DNA of 64,000 bases from DASYLJ01 sp964432595 (GTDB taxonomy: Bacteria; Desulfobacterota; Binatia; DP-6). Below, piece after piece: positions 15,884-25,112 of the stretch. Position 1 is the first letter of the stretch, and every line of letters starts with the position of its first letter. The stretch lies in assembly GCA_964432595.1 (NCBI GenBank), contig CAYSOF010000012.1, positions 115,704 through 179,703 of the forward strand, written 5' to 3'. The position numbers and the translations under genes were made by a program. The notes under the pieces were generated by a model that had not been told where the DNA came from, ran no database searches, and saw only the letters and a list, made by a program, of their open reading frames with translations.

Positions 15884-17944
15884 TCAACGCGCTCCGCGTC
15901 GGCGGCGCACGGACCCGATGCCGACGAGCGCCCACGCGACGGCCGCGACGCCGAGCCCCGCGACGAGGCCGGGCGCGCGGTAACGAAAGTCGACGCGCGA
16001 CCGCCCCGCCGGCACGACGACGCCGCGTGCGAGCCCGTTCGCCTCGATCACTCGCGCCGCGACGCCGCCGACCGTCGCGGTCCACCCGCCGGCGATGGGA
16101 TCCGTCAGGACCAGGACCGACGGGCGGTCGACGTCGACGTCCACGGCGACGCGCTCCGGCTCGTCGACGACGATCGTCGCCGGACGGAGCGGCTCGGGAT
16201 CGCCCGCCGGCAGCCCATCCGGTTCGCCGGCCAGCGCGACGGTGGTCCGCGCGTCGAAGTCACGGCGCGCCAGCAGCGCGAGCGCGGCGTCGCCGTCCGC
16301 GACCGCCTGTGCGCGCCCGACGGTGAACGCACGGGGGAACGCCTGCGGGTTGCCGTAGAGCGTCCAGCGGTCGTGCGTCGTGATCGGCGTCAGCGGCGTA
16401 CCCGCCGTGCCGACGAAGCTCTTCACGAGGAGCGTGCGTACGGCCATCGCGTCGAGCAATTGCGGCCGGGCGATCCGCGGCCCCATCGGAATCCAGCCGA
16501 GAAAGATCTCCGGCTGCACGGCCGCTGGCGGCGGCTTGCCGACGATGGCGTTCAGGTACGCGTTCAAGCGGCGCGACGACAGCGGGTTGTAGTCGGTGAG
16601 CGACCGCAGCCGCCGCATCGTCGCGTCCTTGGTGGAAATGCCGAGCGGGCCGGCCTCGCCCGGGAGGAGCGTGCGGCCGTCGCCCGTGTGCGCCGCCACC
16701 GCCTCCATGAGCGCCGGGGGACCCGCCAGCAGCTCCGGCGGCGTCGTCCACGGGAACGCGAGCGGCGCGCGCGGCGGCGCGAAGAGGGTCCACGCCAGCG
16801 CCGCCACCGCGACGGACGCGATCGCGCCGCCGATCCGCCGGCGGCGCGCGACCCAGCCGACCGCGAGCGCCACGTCGATGGCCATGAGAAAGGCGAGGAG
16901 GAACGCGATCCGCTCGGGGCCACGGAAGGACGCGAAGCCCGGCAGGATCTCGAACAGCACGAACACGGGCGTCCCGGCGCCGACGAGCAGCAGCGTGACG
17001 ACCGCGGTCGCGACGAAGAGGACCGCCCCGGACCGTCGCGCGACGACACAGCCGAGCAGCGCCAGCGCCGCCACCGGGATCGAGACGAAGACGTTGCTGT
17101 ACGCCGCCGGCGTGAGGAACATGTTGCGGAGCGCGCGGTCCGGGAACGGATACGGGTCGAGCTGCGCGGTCGTGAGCGGCGCGCCGTTGCGCACCGTCTC
17201 GCCGAGCCACGCGAGCGTCGGCAGGAGCTGCGGCGCCGCCGTCGCCACCGCGAGCGCCGCGGCGACGGCGAGCTGCAGCACGCCGCCGGCGGACGCGAGG
17301 CGGCCGCGGCGCGCGGGATCGACGAGCAACGCGACGTACAGGACGGCGAGCCCGTAGGCGGCGTAGAGCGCGTGCTGGTAGCAGCCGGCGAGCACGGTGA
17401 GCCCCACGGCCGTGCCGAGCGCCAGCGCCCAGCGCCAGGCGCCCGTGGCGCCGAGCCGCACCAGCGCCAGCGCCGCGACGGGCAGCCAGACGCCGCCTTC
17501 GAGGAAGGCCGGCGTGTAGACGTTCGGCAGCGCGTGGATGCCCGTGTACGTGATCGCGCCGGCGACGGCGCCGAGCGGCGCCGCGCCGAGCGCGCGGCCG
17601 AGGGCGTACGTCGCGGCGATGCCCAGCGCGAGATGCAGCAGCGTCGAGACGTGCATCGCCGCCGGCGCGTCCATCGCCAGCAGCAGCAGTCGCGCCGGAT
17701 AGAACGTGCCCGGGAGCAGCGTCGCCAGGAACGGCTGCCCCTGGTACGGGTTCCAGAGCGGCAGCGAGCCGGCACGCAGCCGCTCCGCGACGTACGTCTG
17801 GTCGGGCAGGAACTGGATCAGGAGGTCGACGCCGCCGAGCTCCTGCCCGTGCGCGTTCGGTAGGACCCGCAGGAACCAGTAGGCGAGCAACGCCACGACG
17901 GCGCCCACGACGCAGGCGACGTCCAGGCGGATCCGGCGCGGCAC
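15884..17944 (-). CDS. YfhO-like polytopic membrane protein (GT-C-type fold)
   Basis: A 686-aa integral membrane protein with about 10-12 predicted helices, beginning with a charged start and CVVGAVVALLAYWFLRV. The first periplasmic loop has DLLIQFLPDQTYVAERLRAG then LPLWNPYQGQPFLA, the classic pattern of YfhO/DUF6541-like proteins related to GT-C glycosyltransferases; the acidic residue before LIQF would be the candidate catalytic Asp. The C-terminal ~180 residues form a beta-rich extracytoplasmic domain ending with a last helix and an Arg-rich tail. A role in glycosylating surface polymers (lipoteichoic-acid-like chains in Firmicutes) is known for YfhO; here it is inferred only. Confidence 0.8.
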   Translation of the reverse strand: MPRRIRLDVACVVGAVVALLAYWFLRVLPNAHGQELGGVDLLIQFLPDQTYVAERLRAGSLPLWNPYQGQPFLATLLPGTFYPARLLLLAMDAPAAMHVSTLLHLALGIAATYALGRALGAAPLGAVAGAITYTGIHALPNVYTPAFLEGGVWLPVAALALVRLGATGAWRWALALGTAVGLTVLAGCYQHALYAAYGLAVLYVALLVDPARRGRLASAGGVLQLAVAAALAVATAAPQLLPTLAWLGETVRNGAPLTTAQLDPYPFPDRALRNMFLTPAAYSNVFVSIPVAALALLGCVVARRSGAVLFVATAVVTLLLVGAGTPVFVLFEILPGFASFRGPERIAFLLAFLMAIDVALAVGWVARRRRIGGAIASVAVAALAWTLFAPPRAPLAFPWTTPPELLAGPPALMEAVAAHTGDGRTLLPGEAGPLGISTKDATMRRLRSLTDYNPLSSRRLNAYLNAIVGKPPPAAVQPEIFLGWIPMGPRIARPQLLDAMAVRTLLVKSFVGTAGTPLTPITTHDRWTLYGNPQAFPRAFTVGRAQAVADGDAALALLARRDFDARTTVALAGEPDGLPAGDPEPLRPATIVVDEPERVAVDVDVDRPSVLVLTDPIAGGWTATVGGVAARVIEANGLARGVVVPAGRSRVDFRYRAPGLVAGLGVAAVAWALVGIGSVRRRRGAR

Positions 17945-18021
17945 GCCGCGACCTTCTCAGGACGGACGTCGCGAGCGCAAGCGTCGGTTGACGCACGGAC
18001 GCGGCGCACGTAGGCGGACGC

Positions 18022-19011
18022 ATGCTGATCCGCGCGACGCCGGCACAGGCGGTCGCCATCCTGCGCGCGATGCGCGCCGTGGCGGCCGGGCCGTTGACGG
18101 ACGCCGATCGCGCCGCCCTGCTCGGCGCCCACGAGTACGTCTTCCGTGCCACCACGCCGCTCGACGTCGATGCGCTCGACGGCATCGCGCCCGCCGCGCT
18201 GGCCGCGGTCCTGCCCGACCCGGATCAGCGCGACCACACCGCGCAGTTCCTCACCGTGATGGCGCTCGTCGACGGCACGATCGACGCGACCCGCATCGCC
18301 CGCGTCGCCGGCTACGCCGACGCGCTCGGCGTGCGCGCCGGGTACGTGCGCGAGCTCGTCGAGCTCGGGAAGCAGCACCTCGATTGGGTCCGCGCCGACA
18401 TCACGCGCCGCAACCTGCGCAGCATCACTGGGCACGACGTGACGCTCGACGAGGACGCGTGGCTCCTGCCCTACCGCGACGCCGGCGCCGACGCCGCGCT
18501 CGTCCGCCGCTACGAGGGCCTCGGATCGCTCGCCGTCGGGACGTTCGGCCGTGCCTTCTTCGACTTCTACGCGTCGTACGGCTTTCCGTTCCCCGGCGAC
18601 CCGCGCAGCGTCAACGCGGAGTTCGCGCGGCCGCACGACTCGACGCACGTGCTGAGCGGCTACGACACCACGCCGCGCGGCGAGCTGCTGGTGTCGACGT
18701 TCACCGCGGGCATGCACCCGAACGAGCCGATGGCCGGGCACATCCTGCCGGTGATCCTGTCGTGGCACTGCGGAATCGAGCTGGTGCAGCTCGCCGGCGC
18801 GACGACCGGCAAGCTCGACCCGCGCAAGTTCTGGGTGGCGTGGGAACGCGGCGCCGCGGTGCGGACCGACGTGTTCGCACCGGGCTGGGACTTCTGGGGC
18901 GTCGCGCGCGAGCCGCTCGCGGCGGTCCGCGCCGCCTACGGCGTGCCGCCCCTCGATCCGGCGGACGCCGCCAACGACACGGTACCGCCGTGGTACCGGC
19001 CGGTGCAGTAG
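18022..19011 (+). CDS. TerB-like / COQ4-like fusion protein
   Basis: A 329-aa cytosolic protein. Residues ~1-125 are helical with a TerB-like segment (FLTVMALVDGTIDATRIARVAGYADALGV). Residues ~160-300 resemble COQ4, the ubiquinone-biosynthesis protein thought to act in oxidative decarboxylation of the quinone ring. The COQ4 metal motif HDxxHx11E is present exactly: HDSTH at 205-209 and Glu221, set in FGRAFFDFYASYGFPFPGDP and GELLVSTFTAGMHPNEP. No other quinone genes are nearby, so a role in quinone chemistry is inference. It is divergent from the YfhO-like gene and convergent, 8 bp apart, with the phosphatase gene. Confidence 0.7.
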   Translation: MLIRATPAQAVAILRAMRAVAAGPLTDADRAALLGAHEYVFRATTPLDVDALDGIAPAALAAVLPDPDQRDHTAQFLTVMALVDGTIDATRIARVAGYADALGVRAGYVRELVELGKQHLDWVRADITRRNLRSITGHDVTLDEDAWLLPYRDAGADAALVRRYEGLGSLAVGTFGRAFFDFYASYGFPFPGDPRSVNAEFARPHDSTHVLSGYDTTPRGELLVSTFTAGMHPNEPMAGHILPVILSWHCGIELVQLAGATTGKLDPRKFWVAWERGAAVRTDVFAPGWDFWGVAREPLAAVRAAYGVPPLDPADAANDTVPPWYRPVQ

Positions 19012-19019
19012 CTACGCGC

Positions 19020-21074
19020 TCAGTTCTTCGCCTTGAAGACGGCCGTCGTGCCCGACGCGTTCGCCTTGTTGGTCGAGAACGGGCTGGGGAACGTCGCGCC
19101 GAAGCAGGTCGTCGTCGTGTCGTTCGCGACCTGGACCGTCACCGAGCCGATGCCGCCCGGTACGGGGACCGTCGGGTCCGGCAGGTTCGCGCCCTTGCCC
19201 TTCAGCAGGATCTTCGGCTCGCGCGGATCGCCGACCGCGCCGGCGTCGAGCTTGATCGTGCCGAGGCCTGCCGACGTCCCGGCCTTGTCGCCGTACTTCC
19301 AGCCGCGGCCCTTCGACGACAGCCAGCGCGTGCTGCTCGGCGGCACCACCAGCGAGCCGACCAAGGTCGAGTCGTAGTAGATGCACGCCGTCGTCGTCGC
19401 GACGGTGCCGGGATCGCCGAACACGGTGGCCTCCCGCGGCACCGTCCCCTTGTAGACGAAGGTCAGGCGGTCCTTGGTGTCGTCGCTCTTGTGCTTGAGC
19501 GCCAGCCTGGCCTTGCCCGCATCGCACGACCGCGGCGCCGGCGCGCACGCCGTCGGATACGGCGTGGCGTCACACGCGTCGCCCGTGCCGTCGCCGTCCA
19601 GATCCTGCTGATCCGAGTTCGCGACCGCGGGGCAGTTGTCGCAGATGTCGCCGCGGGCGTCGCCGTCGAGGTTCAGCTGCGCGCCGTTCGGCGAGCCGAC
19701 GCAGTTGTCGCAGGCGTCGCCCGGGCCGTCGCCGTCCGAGTCCTGCTGGTCGGCGTTCGCCGCCGACGCGCAGTTGTCGCAGAGATCGCCGATGTTCTCG
19801 CCGTCCGTGTCCAGCTGGTCGGCGTTCGCGATCGTCGGACAGTTGTCGTTGCCGCCGCTGACGCCGTCGCCGTCGGCGTCCACCACGGGCGGCGTCGCGA
19901 CCGGATACGAATTGAGGTCGTTGCCGACGACGGAGGTCCACCACTGCGGCACGCCGCCGTTCGTGTTGACGGTGGCGACCGAGAAGTAGGTGTCGGCGAA
20001 CTCGGCGATCAGGAAGTGCCGCGTGTCGGCCGAGCCGCTGATGAACACGGGAATGGACGTGCCCGGCACGGTCGAGAAGCGGCCGTGCGTGCCGTGGAAG
20101 TGCCCCGCGAAGAGCGCCACGACCGGCTTGCCCGCGATGGCCGCGAGGAAGCTCGCGTTGAACGGCGACCAGTGATCGCCGTAGTCGTGCATGTTGAGCA
20201 CGATCCGCTTCTCGGCAGCCGCCGCGGCGGCGAGGTCGTTCGCCAGCCAGGTAATCGACGACGAGACGTTGACCGGCGCCGGCACCGTGTACGTCGGGTA
20301 GTTGTGCAGCTGGACGAAGTGGTAGCCGCGGTAATCCCACGAGTACGACAGGCTGCCGACGTCGAAGTTGACGACCTGCGCGTAGGGCACGCTCGGCATG
20401 ATGCCGCAGCCGACGATGCCCTTCATCCAGCGGACCGCCTGCGCGGCGCAGCCGTTCGCCAGGTAGACGGGCCAGTCGATCAGCTCGAGGCCCCAGCAGT
20501 CGTTCACGTTGTTCGCGTAGTCGTGGTTGCCGAGACCCGGGAACATCGGCAGCTGCAGCACGTCGGGATCGGCGGTCGGGAACTGCGGATCGTAGTGCTG
20601 GCGGAACAGGTCGAGCTGGTACGGGTGGAAGAACGCCGTCAGGTCGCCGTTCATGATGACCCATTCGGGCTCGGCGACCGCCGTGCCGCCGGTGTTCGGC
20701 AACGCGGCGGGCCAGTTGCCCAGGCTCTGGATGCCGTTCATCGAGCGCGTGAACCACTGGTTCGTCTTGACGGCGTAGGCGATCTCGCATTCCTCGGGCG
20801 TGCCCGGACACGGCTCGGTGCCCCACGGCAGCTGGCTGTCCGACGCCATGATCACCGTGAAGGGCGCATGCGAGGTCTGCAGCACGCGCGGCCGCGTGAA
20901 GCTGGTCGCGTCGCAGCGCGGGACGTAGCGGTTCGGGAAGCAGTGACCGTCCTGGAACGTGCGGTTTTCGAGGCAGTAGGGCTCGTGCACCTGCGCCGCC
21001 GCCGGACCGGCGAACAGGATGCCCCCGAACGCCAGGGCGAGGAGCCAGCGACCGCGCTCACCAAGCATGCTCAT
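19020..21074 (-). CDS. Exported calcineurin-like metallophosphatase with thrombospondin type 3 repeats
   Basis: A 684-aa protein with a signal peptide (GRWLLALAFGGILFAGPAAA) and a strong ribosome-binding site (AGAGGGGG) a few bases before ATG 21074. Residues ~50-385 form a binuclear-metal phosphoesterase domain with FPGLGNHDYAN (GNHD), LNMHDYGDH and AGHFHGTHG (GHxH); the first motif is MASDSQL rather than DxH. Residues ~395-510 hold about five calcium-binding TSP3 repeats (DADGDGV, DNCP, DQQDSDGDGPGDACDNC). The last ~165 residues are a module (DRLTFVYKG, GRGWKYGDK, ILLKGKG) comparable to the end of the beta-helix protein. It is probably a secreted or surface phosphoesterase; substrate unknown. 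Confidence 0.87.
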   Translation of the reverse strand: MSMLGERGRWLLALAFGGILFAGPAAAQVHEPYCLENRTFQDGHCFPNRYVPRCDATSFTRPRVLQTSHAPFTVIMASDSQLPWGTEPCPGTPEECEIAYAVKTNQWFTRSMNGIQSLGNWPAALPNTGGTAVAEPEWVIMNGDLTAFFHPYQLDLFRQHYDPQFPTADPDVLQLPMFPGLGNHDYANNVNDCWGLELIDWPVYLANGCAAQAVRWMKGIVGCGIMPSVPYAQVVNFDVGSLSYSWDYRGYHFVQLHNYPTYTVPAPVNVSSSITWLANDLAAAAAAEKRIVLNMHDYGDHWSPFNASFLAAIAGKPVVALFAGHFHGTHGRFSTVPGTSIPVFISGSADTRHFLIAEFADTYFSVATVNTNGGVPQWWTSVVGNDLNSYPVATPPVVDADGDGVSGGNDNCPTIANADQLDTDGENIGDLCDNCASAANADQQDSDGDGPGDACDNCVGSPNGAQLNLDGDARGDICDNCPAVANSDQQDLDGDGTGDACDATPYPTACAPAPRSCDAGKARLALKHKSDDTKDRLTFVYKGTVPREATVFGDPGTVATTTACIYYDSTLVGSLVVPPSSTRWLSSKGRGWKYGDKAGTSAGLGTIKLDAGAVGDPREPKILLKGKGANLPDPTVPVPGGIGSVTVQVANDTTTTCFGATFPSPFSTNKANASGTTAVFKAKN

Positions 21075-21148
21075 TGAACCCCCTCTACGCTTCGATTCTC
21101 GCAGCGGAGCTGTACTGGCGGCCGCGGCGCGCCGTCAAGGAATGTTTC

Positions 21149-22669
21149 TCACCGCAAATCGGGTGCGTAGTCGCTCGCGTCGTAGGCCGCGCAGAACGCG
21201 TCCTCGTCCCCCTGGAACCGTGGATCCTGCGCCACGACGGCCGGCCGGACGGCGTCCCACAGCTGCGGGGCGTCGATGCCGGCCGCGTTCAAGTCCTTGG
21301 CCGCGATGACGAGGTCGAGGCCGCGATGGCCGGTGATCACCTGGCCGCCCAGCCCGAGCGCGTACCACACGCCGACGTCGTACTGCTGCGCGCAGCTACG
21401 GCTCGTGAAGCCGCAGTCCGGCGACGTCGAGAGCCCGTGCGGATACGCCGCGTGGATCGCCGGCGGCGCGCAGTGCGCCAGCCCGTCGTCGCCGTCGTTG
21501 GAGAGCCACGTCAGGTAGCCGTACGTCGTGTTCGAGTCCTCGAACGCGGCGTGCGTCATTCGGTAGACCCAGTCCTGCGAGACGAGCCGCTCGCCGTTCC
21601 AGATGCCGCCGTTCAGCATCAGCAGGCCCACGCGCACCATCTCCCGCACGGTCGTGCGCCACGTGAACGCGAAGACCTTGTCGGGCTCGCCGCTCGTCCA
21701 GAGCGAGTCGGGCATGCCGAGCGGCTCGTAGAGGAAGCGGTGCGTGAACTCCTCGAGGTTCGCGCCGAGCCGGTCCGGGTCCTGCGCGATCGCCGTGTTG
21801 ATGACGTCGCTCAGGCGATTGATCTGGACGTCGCCGACGATGTCGTACGCGTACCGCTTCTTGCCGTCGGACAGGTCGGCGTTGTGCGCCACCATCGCGA
21901 GCACGTGCGCGATCTGTGCCTCGGGGTTGAAGGTGAACGCATCGAGCCAGTGATCGACGCGGTCGGTGTCGTTGATGGGCCCGGTCTTGCGTCCCGTCCG
22001 CGGCAGGTCGCGCGTCTGGTAGGCGGCGATGCCGGTGACGAGCGCGCTCAGCGTCTTCGTGGTCGACCAGACCTCGTCGACGTTCTCGGGGAACGTGCCC
22101 GGCGGATAGTACTCGTGGCAGAGCTTGCCGTAGCGGACGACGGCGTACGGCTTGCCGATCGCGGTGTCGGCCGCTGCGAGCATCGCCGGATCGAGCCCGC
22201 ACTCGTCCGCGACGCGGTCCGCTCCGACGAGCGTCCACGCGTCGGTGCCGGGATCGCGTCGCGGCGGCGGCGCGCAGGTGGCGTCGGGCCGACAGGCGTC
22301 GGCGGCGCTCGGGTTCGCGGTGCATGCGGTGGTCTTGCAGCGGCCGGCGTCCTTGACGATGCGCCCACCCGAGCCGGCGCAGCAGACGACGGCGCCCGCC
22401 CGACCGCAGGTGCTCTGCGCATCGCAGCGGCGGGCCGCCTTGGCGCACGCCCGCGGCACGCCGTCTTTGACGGCCTCCCCGGTGACCGTGCGGACGCAGC
22501 GCATCCATTCTTTGCGGCTGCCGACACCCTCGCAGTCGCAGCGTGCGGTGATCCGGGCGCGCAGATCGTCTATCTGCAGCTGGTCCGAGCACTTGCGGCT
22601 GGTGCAGGCGGCGGAGGCGAGGTCGGCGGAGAGGGCGAGAAGGATCGCGGACAGCAGAAAGTGGCGCAC
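21149..22669 (-). CDS. Exported serine hydrolase of the beta-lactamase/DD-peptidase fold with Cys-rich N-terminal module
   Basis: About 506 aa from GTG 22669, chosen because it opens directly into the signal peptide (RHFLLSAILLALSADLASA). Residues ~21-135 are a disulfide-rich module with CTSRKCSDQ, CDCEGVGSRKEWMRCV and STCGRAGAVVCC, a type of module I associate with exported proteins of this lineage. Residues ~145-500 are a class C beta-lactamase-like (Pfam Beta-lactamase) domain with the catalytic SxxK as S202-TT-K205. The usual YxN is not evident (KKRYAYDIVG lies in its place), so the activity may be esterase-like or lost. It overlaps nothing and diverges from pdxH, 76 bp away. Confidence 0.78.
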   Translation of the reverse strand: MRHFLLSAILLALSADLASAACTSRKCSDQLQIDDLRARITARCDCEGVGSRKEWMRCVRTVTGEAVKDGVPRACAKAARRCDAQSTCGRAGAVVCCAGSGGRIVKDAGRCKTTACTANPSAADACRPDATCAPPPRRDPGTDAWTLVGADRVADECGLDPAMLAAADTAIGKPYAVVRYGKLCHEYYPPGTFPENVDEVWSTTKTLSALVTGIAAYQTRDLPRTGRKTGPINDTDRVDHWLDAFTFNPEAQIAHVLAMVAHNADLSDGKKRYAYDIVGDVQINRLSDVINTAIAQDPDRLGANLEEFTHRFLYEPLGMPDSLWTSGEPDKVFAFTWRTTVREMVRVGLLMLNGGIWNGERLVSQDWVYRMTHAAFEDSNTTYGYLTWLSNDGDDGLAHCAPPAIHAAYPHGLSTSPDCGFTSRSCAQQYDVGVWYALGLGGQVITGHRGLDLVIAAKDLNAAGIDAPQLWDAVRPAVVAQDPRFQGDEDAFCAAYDASDYAPDLR

Positions 22670-22745
22670 CGTCGAGCGGTACCATACCGCCCGGACCGTG
22701 CGCCATGGATTATCTGCGACGATCGCCTGGGCTACACGTCGGACC

Positions 22746-23363
22746 ATGCCGGAGCGTCCCGAGATGCCGCCGTTGCGCCGTCGCGACCTCGTCGCCGACC
22801 CGATCGAGCAGTTCGCGGCGTGGCTGGCCCATGCGGAGACCCGGGTGCCGCTGGCCGACGCCGCCACCCTGGCGACCGTCGACGCCGGCGGCCGGCCCGA
22901 CGCGCGCATGGTGCTCCTGAAGGGCGTCGACGCCGCGGGCTTCCGCTTCCACACCAACTACGAGTCGGCCAAGGCGGATCAGCTCGCCGCAAACCCGCAC
23001 GCCGCGCTCGTGGTGTACTGGCGCGAGCTCGACCGGCAAGTGCGGGTGCGTGGCGCCGTCGAACGGCTGCCTTCCGAGGAGTCGGACCGCTACTTCGCGA
23101 CCCGCCCGACCGACCGCCGCGTCGGCGCGTGGGCGTCGCCACAGAGCCGGCCGCTGCGCGACCGCGCCGAGCTCGACGAGCGGGTGCGCCACGTCGAGGC
23201 GCGCTTCGCGGGCGGTGACGTGCCGCGGCCAGCTTGGTGGGGCGGCTACCTGCTCACGCCGTCGACGGTGGAGATGTGGCAGGGACAGGTCGGCCGCCTG
23301 CACGACCGCTTCCTCTACACGCGTGACGGCGACGGCTGGCGCCTCGAACGGCTCGCGCCGTAG
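22746..23363 (+). CDS. pdxH: Pyridoxamine 5'-phosphate oxidase
   Basis: A 205-aa FMN flavoenzyme that oxidises pyridoxine or pyridoxamine phosphate to pyridoxal 5'-phosphate, the last step of vitamin B6 salvage and DXP-dependent synthesis. The family pattern is complete: RMVLLKGVDAAGFRFHTNYE (FMN and substrate contacts), HAALVVYWRELDRQVRVRG, SRP-type region ASPQSRPLRDR, WGGYLL, and the canonical end WRLERLAP. Length is typical. ATG at 22746 is the only good start. It stands between the divergent serine hydrolase and the carboxylase genes on the same strand, 57 bp upstream of the next start. Confidence 0.95.
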   Translation: MPERPEMPPLRRRDLVADPIEQFAAWLAHAETRVPLADAATLATVDAGGRPDARMVLLKGVDAAGFRFHTNYESAKADQLAANPHAALVVYWRELDRQVRVRGAVERLPSEESDRYFATRPTDRRVGAWASPQSRPLRDRAELDERVRHVEARFAGGDVPRPAWWGGYLLTPSTVEMWQGQVGRLHDRFLYTRDGDGWRLERLAP

Positions 23364-23420
23364 GCCGTCTCCCGCCCCAGGCTTGTGGCGGGGCGTGGAT
23401 CGTGGCAACCCAACGCCGTC

Positions 23421-25112
23421 GTGAAAGCCAAGGCCAAGCAGGAAGCCGCCCCCCCGGCGGGCGTCGCACCCACGCTCGACAACCCCCTCGACGAGACCCC
23501 GGGGCACTCCACCGGCGCGGACGTCAGCCTCTACGATCGCGTCCTCGCGGACGCGCACGAGCTGCGCGAGAAGCCCTACGCCGCGTCGTCGACGCTCCAG
23601 GTCATGCGCCAGCATGCCAAGGGCCGGATGACGGTCTGGGAGCGCATCGAGGTACTGCAGGACAAGGGGACGAAGCCCGTCGTCCTCTACCAGAACTGGG
23701 GTCGGAACCTCGACGGCGCGTCGATCGTCACGGCGGTGGTCAAGATCCGCGGCCGCGATGTCGCCCTCTACGGCCACGACTTCACCGTCCGCGCGGGCTC
23801 GATGGACGCGACCAACGGCCGCAAGCTCGCGAACATCATCTACCTGGCCGGGAACCGCGGCATCCCGCTGATCGGCATGAACGACAGCGCGGGCGCCTTC
23901 GTCCCCGCCGGCGTGGGCGGGCTCGACGGCTACGCCGAGGCGTTCACGGCGCTGCGGAAGATCAGCGGCGTGGCGCCGAGCATCATGTGCATGTTCGGGT
24001 TCAACGCCGGCGGCGGCTCGTACCTGCCGCGTCAGGGCAGCTTCATGATCCAGCCGAACGACACGTTCTTCGGCCTGACGGGCCCCGGCGTCGTCAAGAG
24101 CGCGCTCGGCGAGGACGTCACGCCCGACGACCTCGGCGGCCCGAAGGTCCACGGCGCCAGCGGCGTCTCGGACCTCACCGTCCCCGACGAGGTCGCGGCG
24201 CTGCGCACGGCGCAGCGGCTGCTGAGCTACCTGCCCGATTCGAACAAGGTCATGGCGCCGTTCGAGTCGACGTCCGACCCGCTCGAGCGCCGCACCGTCG
24301 AGATCGAGACGCTGCTCCGCACGGCCTTCAACTCGCCGAGCGGCTTCAACACGCCGCTCGACGTCACGATCCTGATCCAGCAGATCTGCGACCACGGCGA
24401 CTACTTCGAGCTCCAGCCCGATCGCGCCCGCAACGCCGTCACCGCGTTCGGCCGGCTCGGCGGCCACGTCGTCGGCTTCGTCGCGAACAACAGCGCCGTC
24501 GCGAGCGGCCAGATCGACATCGACGCCGCCTACAAGATCGCGCGCTTCGTCCGCTTCTGCTCGATCTACAACATCCCCGTCATCTTCATGGAGGACACGA
24601 CGGGCTTCCTCCCCGGCCGCGACCAGGAGAGCCGCGGCATCGTGCAGGCCGGCCGCGCGATGCTCGACGCGATCATCGACCTGCGCACGCCGCGCATCCT
24701 GCTGATCGTCCGCAACGCGTTCGGCGGCGCCTACGCCGCGTTCAACTCGACGGCCACCGGCGCCGACGTCGTCCTCGCCCTGCCGACCACGCGCGTCGCC
24801 GTGATGGGCACCGCCGGCAAGGAGTACACGTACAAGAAGGAGCTGCAGCAGACGCGCGCCGAGCACGCGGCCAAGCTCAAGTCGGGCATGGACGCGAAGG
24901 AAGCCGACGCCTGGCTGCGCGCGCGCGAGGCCGAGTTCAATCAGCGCTACGAGCGCGAGCTCATGAACCCGCGCGAGGCGCTGAGCCTCGGCTCCATCTC
25001 CGAGATCGTCCTGCCGACCGATCTGCGCGCCGAGCTCGGCCGGCACCTCCAGTTCCTGATCGACCGTTACCAGCCCTGCCCCTGGGAATCGGTTCAGCGA
25101 GAATTCCATTGA
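23421..25112 (+). CDS. Acyl-CoA carboxylase, carboxyltransferase subunit
   Basis: A ~563-aa carboxyltransferase that moves CO2 from carboxybiotin to an acyl-CoA. Both crotonase-like halves are visible: MTVWERIEVLQDKGTKPVV, GHDFTVRAGSMDATNGRKLA, GGGSYLPRQ and later GRLGGHVVGFVANNS, FLPGRDQESRGIV, RNAFGGAYAAFNS, with two Gly-rich oxyanion segments. GTG 23421 (product starting MKAKAKQEAAPP) is preferred because the frame upstream is short and has no ribosome site; no strong one is seen for GTG either. Its TGA overlaps the ATG of the biotin carboxylase gene, so the subunits are translationally coupled. Acetyl-, propionyl- or a longer acyl-CoA are all possible substrates. Confidence 0.92.
   Translation: MKAKAKQEAAPPAGVAPTLDNPLDETPGHSTGADVSLYDRVLADAHELREKPYAASSTLQVMRQHAKGRMTVWERIEVLQDKGTKPVVLYQNWGRNLDGASIVTAVVKIRGRDVALYGHDFTVRAGSMDATNGRKLANIIYLAGNRGIPLIGMNDSAGAFVPAGVGGLDGYAEAFTALRKISGVAPSIMCMFGFNAGGGSYLPRQGSFMIQPNDTFFGLTGPGVVKSALGEDVTPDDLGGPKVHGASGVSDLTVPDEVAALRTAQRLLSYLPDSNKVMAPFESTSDPLERRTVEIETLLRTAFNSPSGFNTPLDVTILIQQICDHGDYFELQPDRARNAVTAFGRLGGHVVGFVANNSAVASGQIDIDAAYKIARFVRFCSIYNIPVIFMEDTTGFLPGRDQESRGIVQAGRAMLDAIIDLRTPRILLIVRNAFGGAYAAFNSTATGADVVLALPTTRVAVMGTAGKEYTYKKELQQTRAEHAAKLKSGMDAKEADAWLRAREAEFNQRYERELMNPREALSLGSISEIVLPTDLRAELGRHLQFLIDRYQPCPWESVQREFH

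Noticed and set aside
17988..21077. A 1029-codon open frame over the COQ4-like and phosphatase genes
   Set aside because: It crosses two recognisable genes on both strands, is Arg/Asp/Val-rich and has no motif, so it is a shadow.
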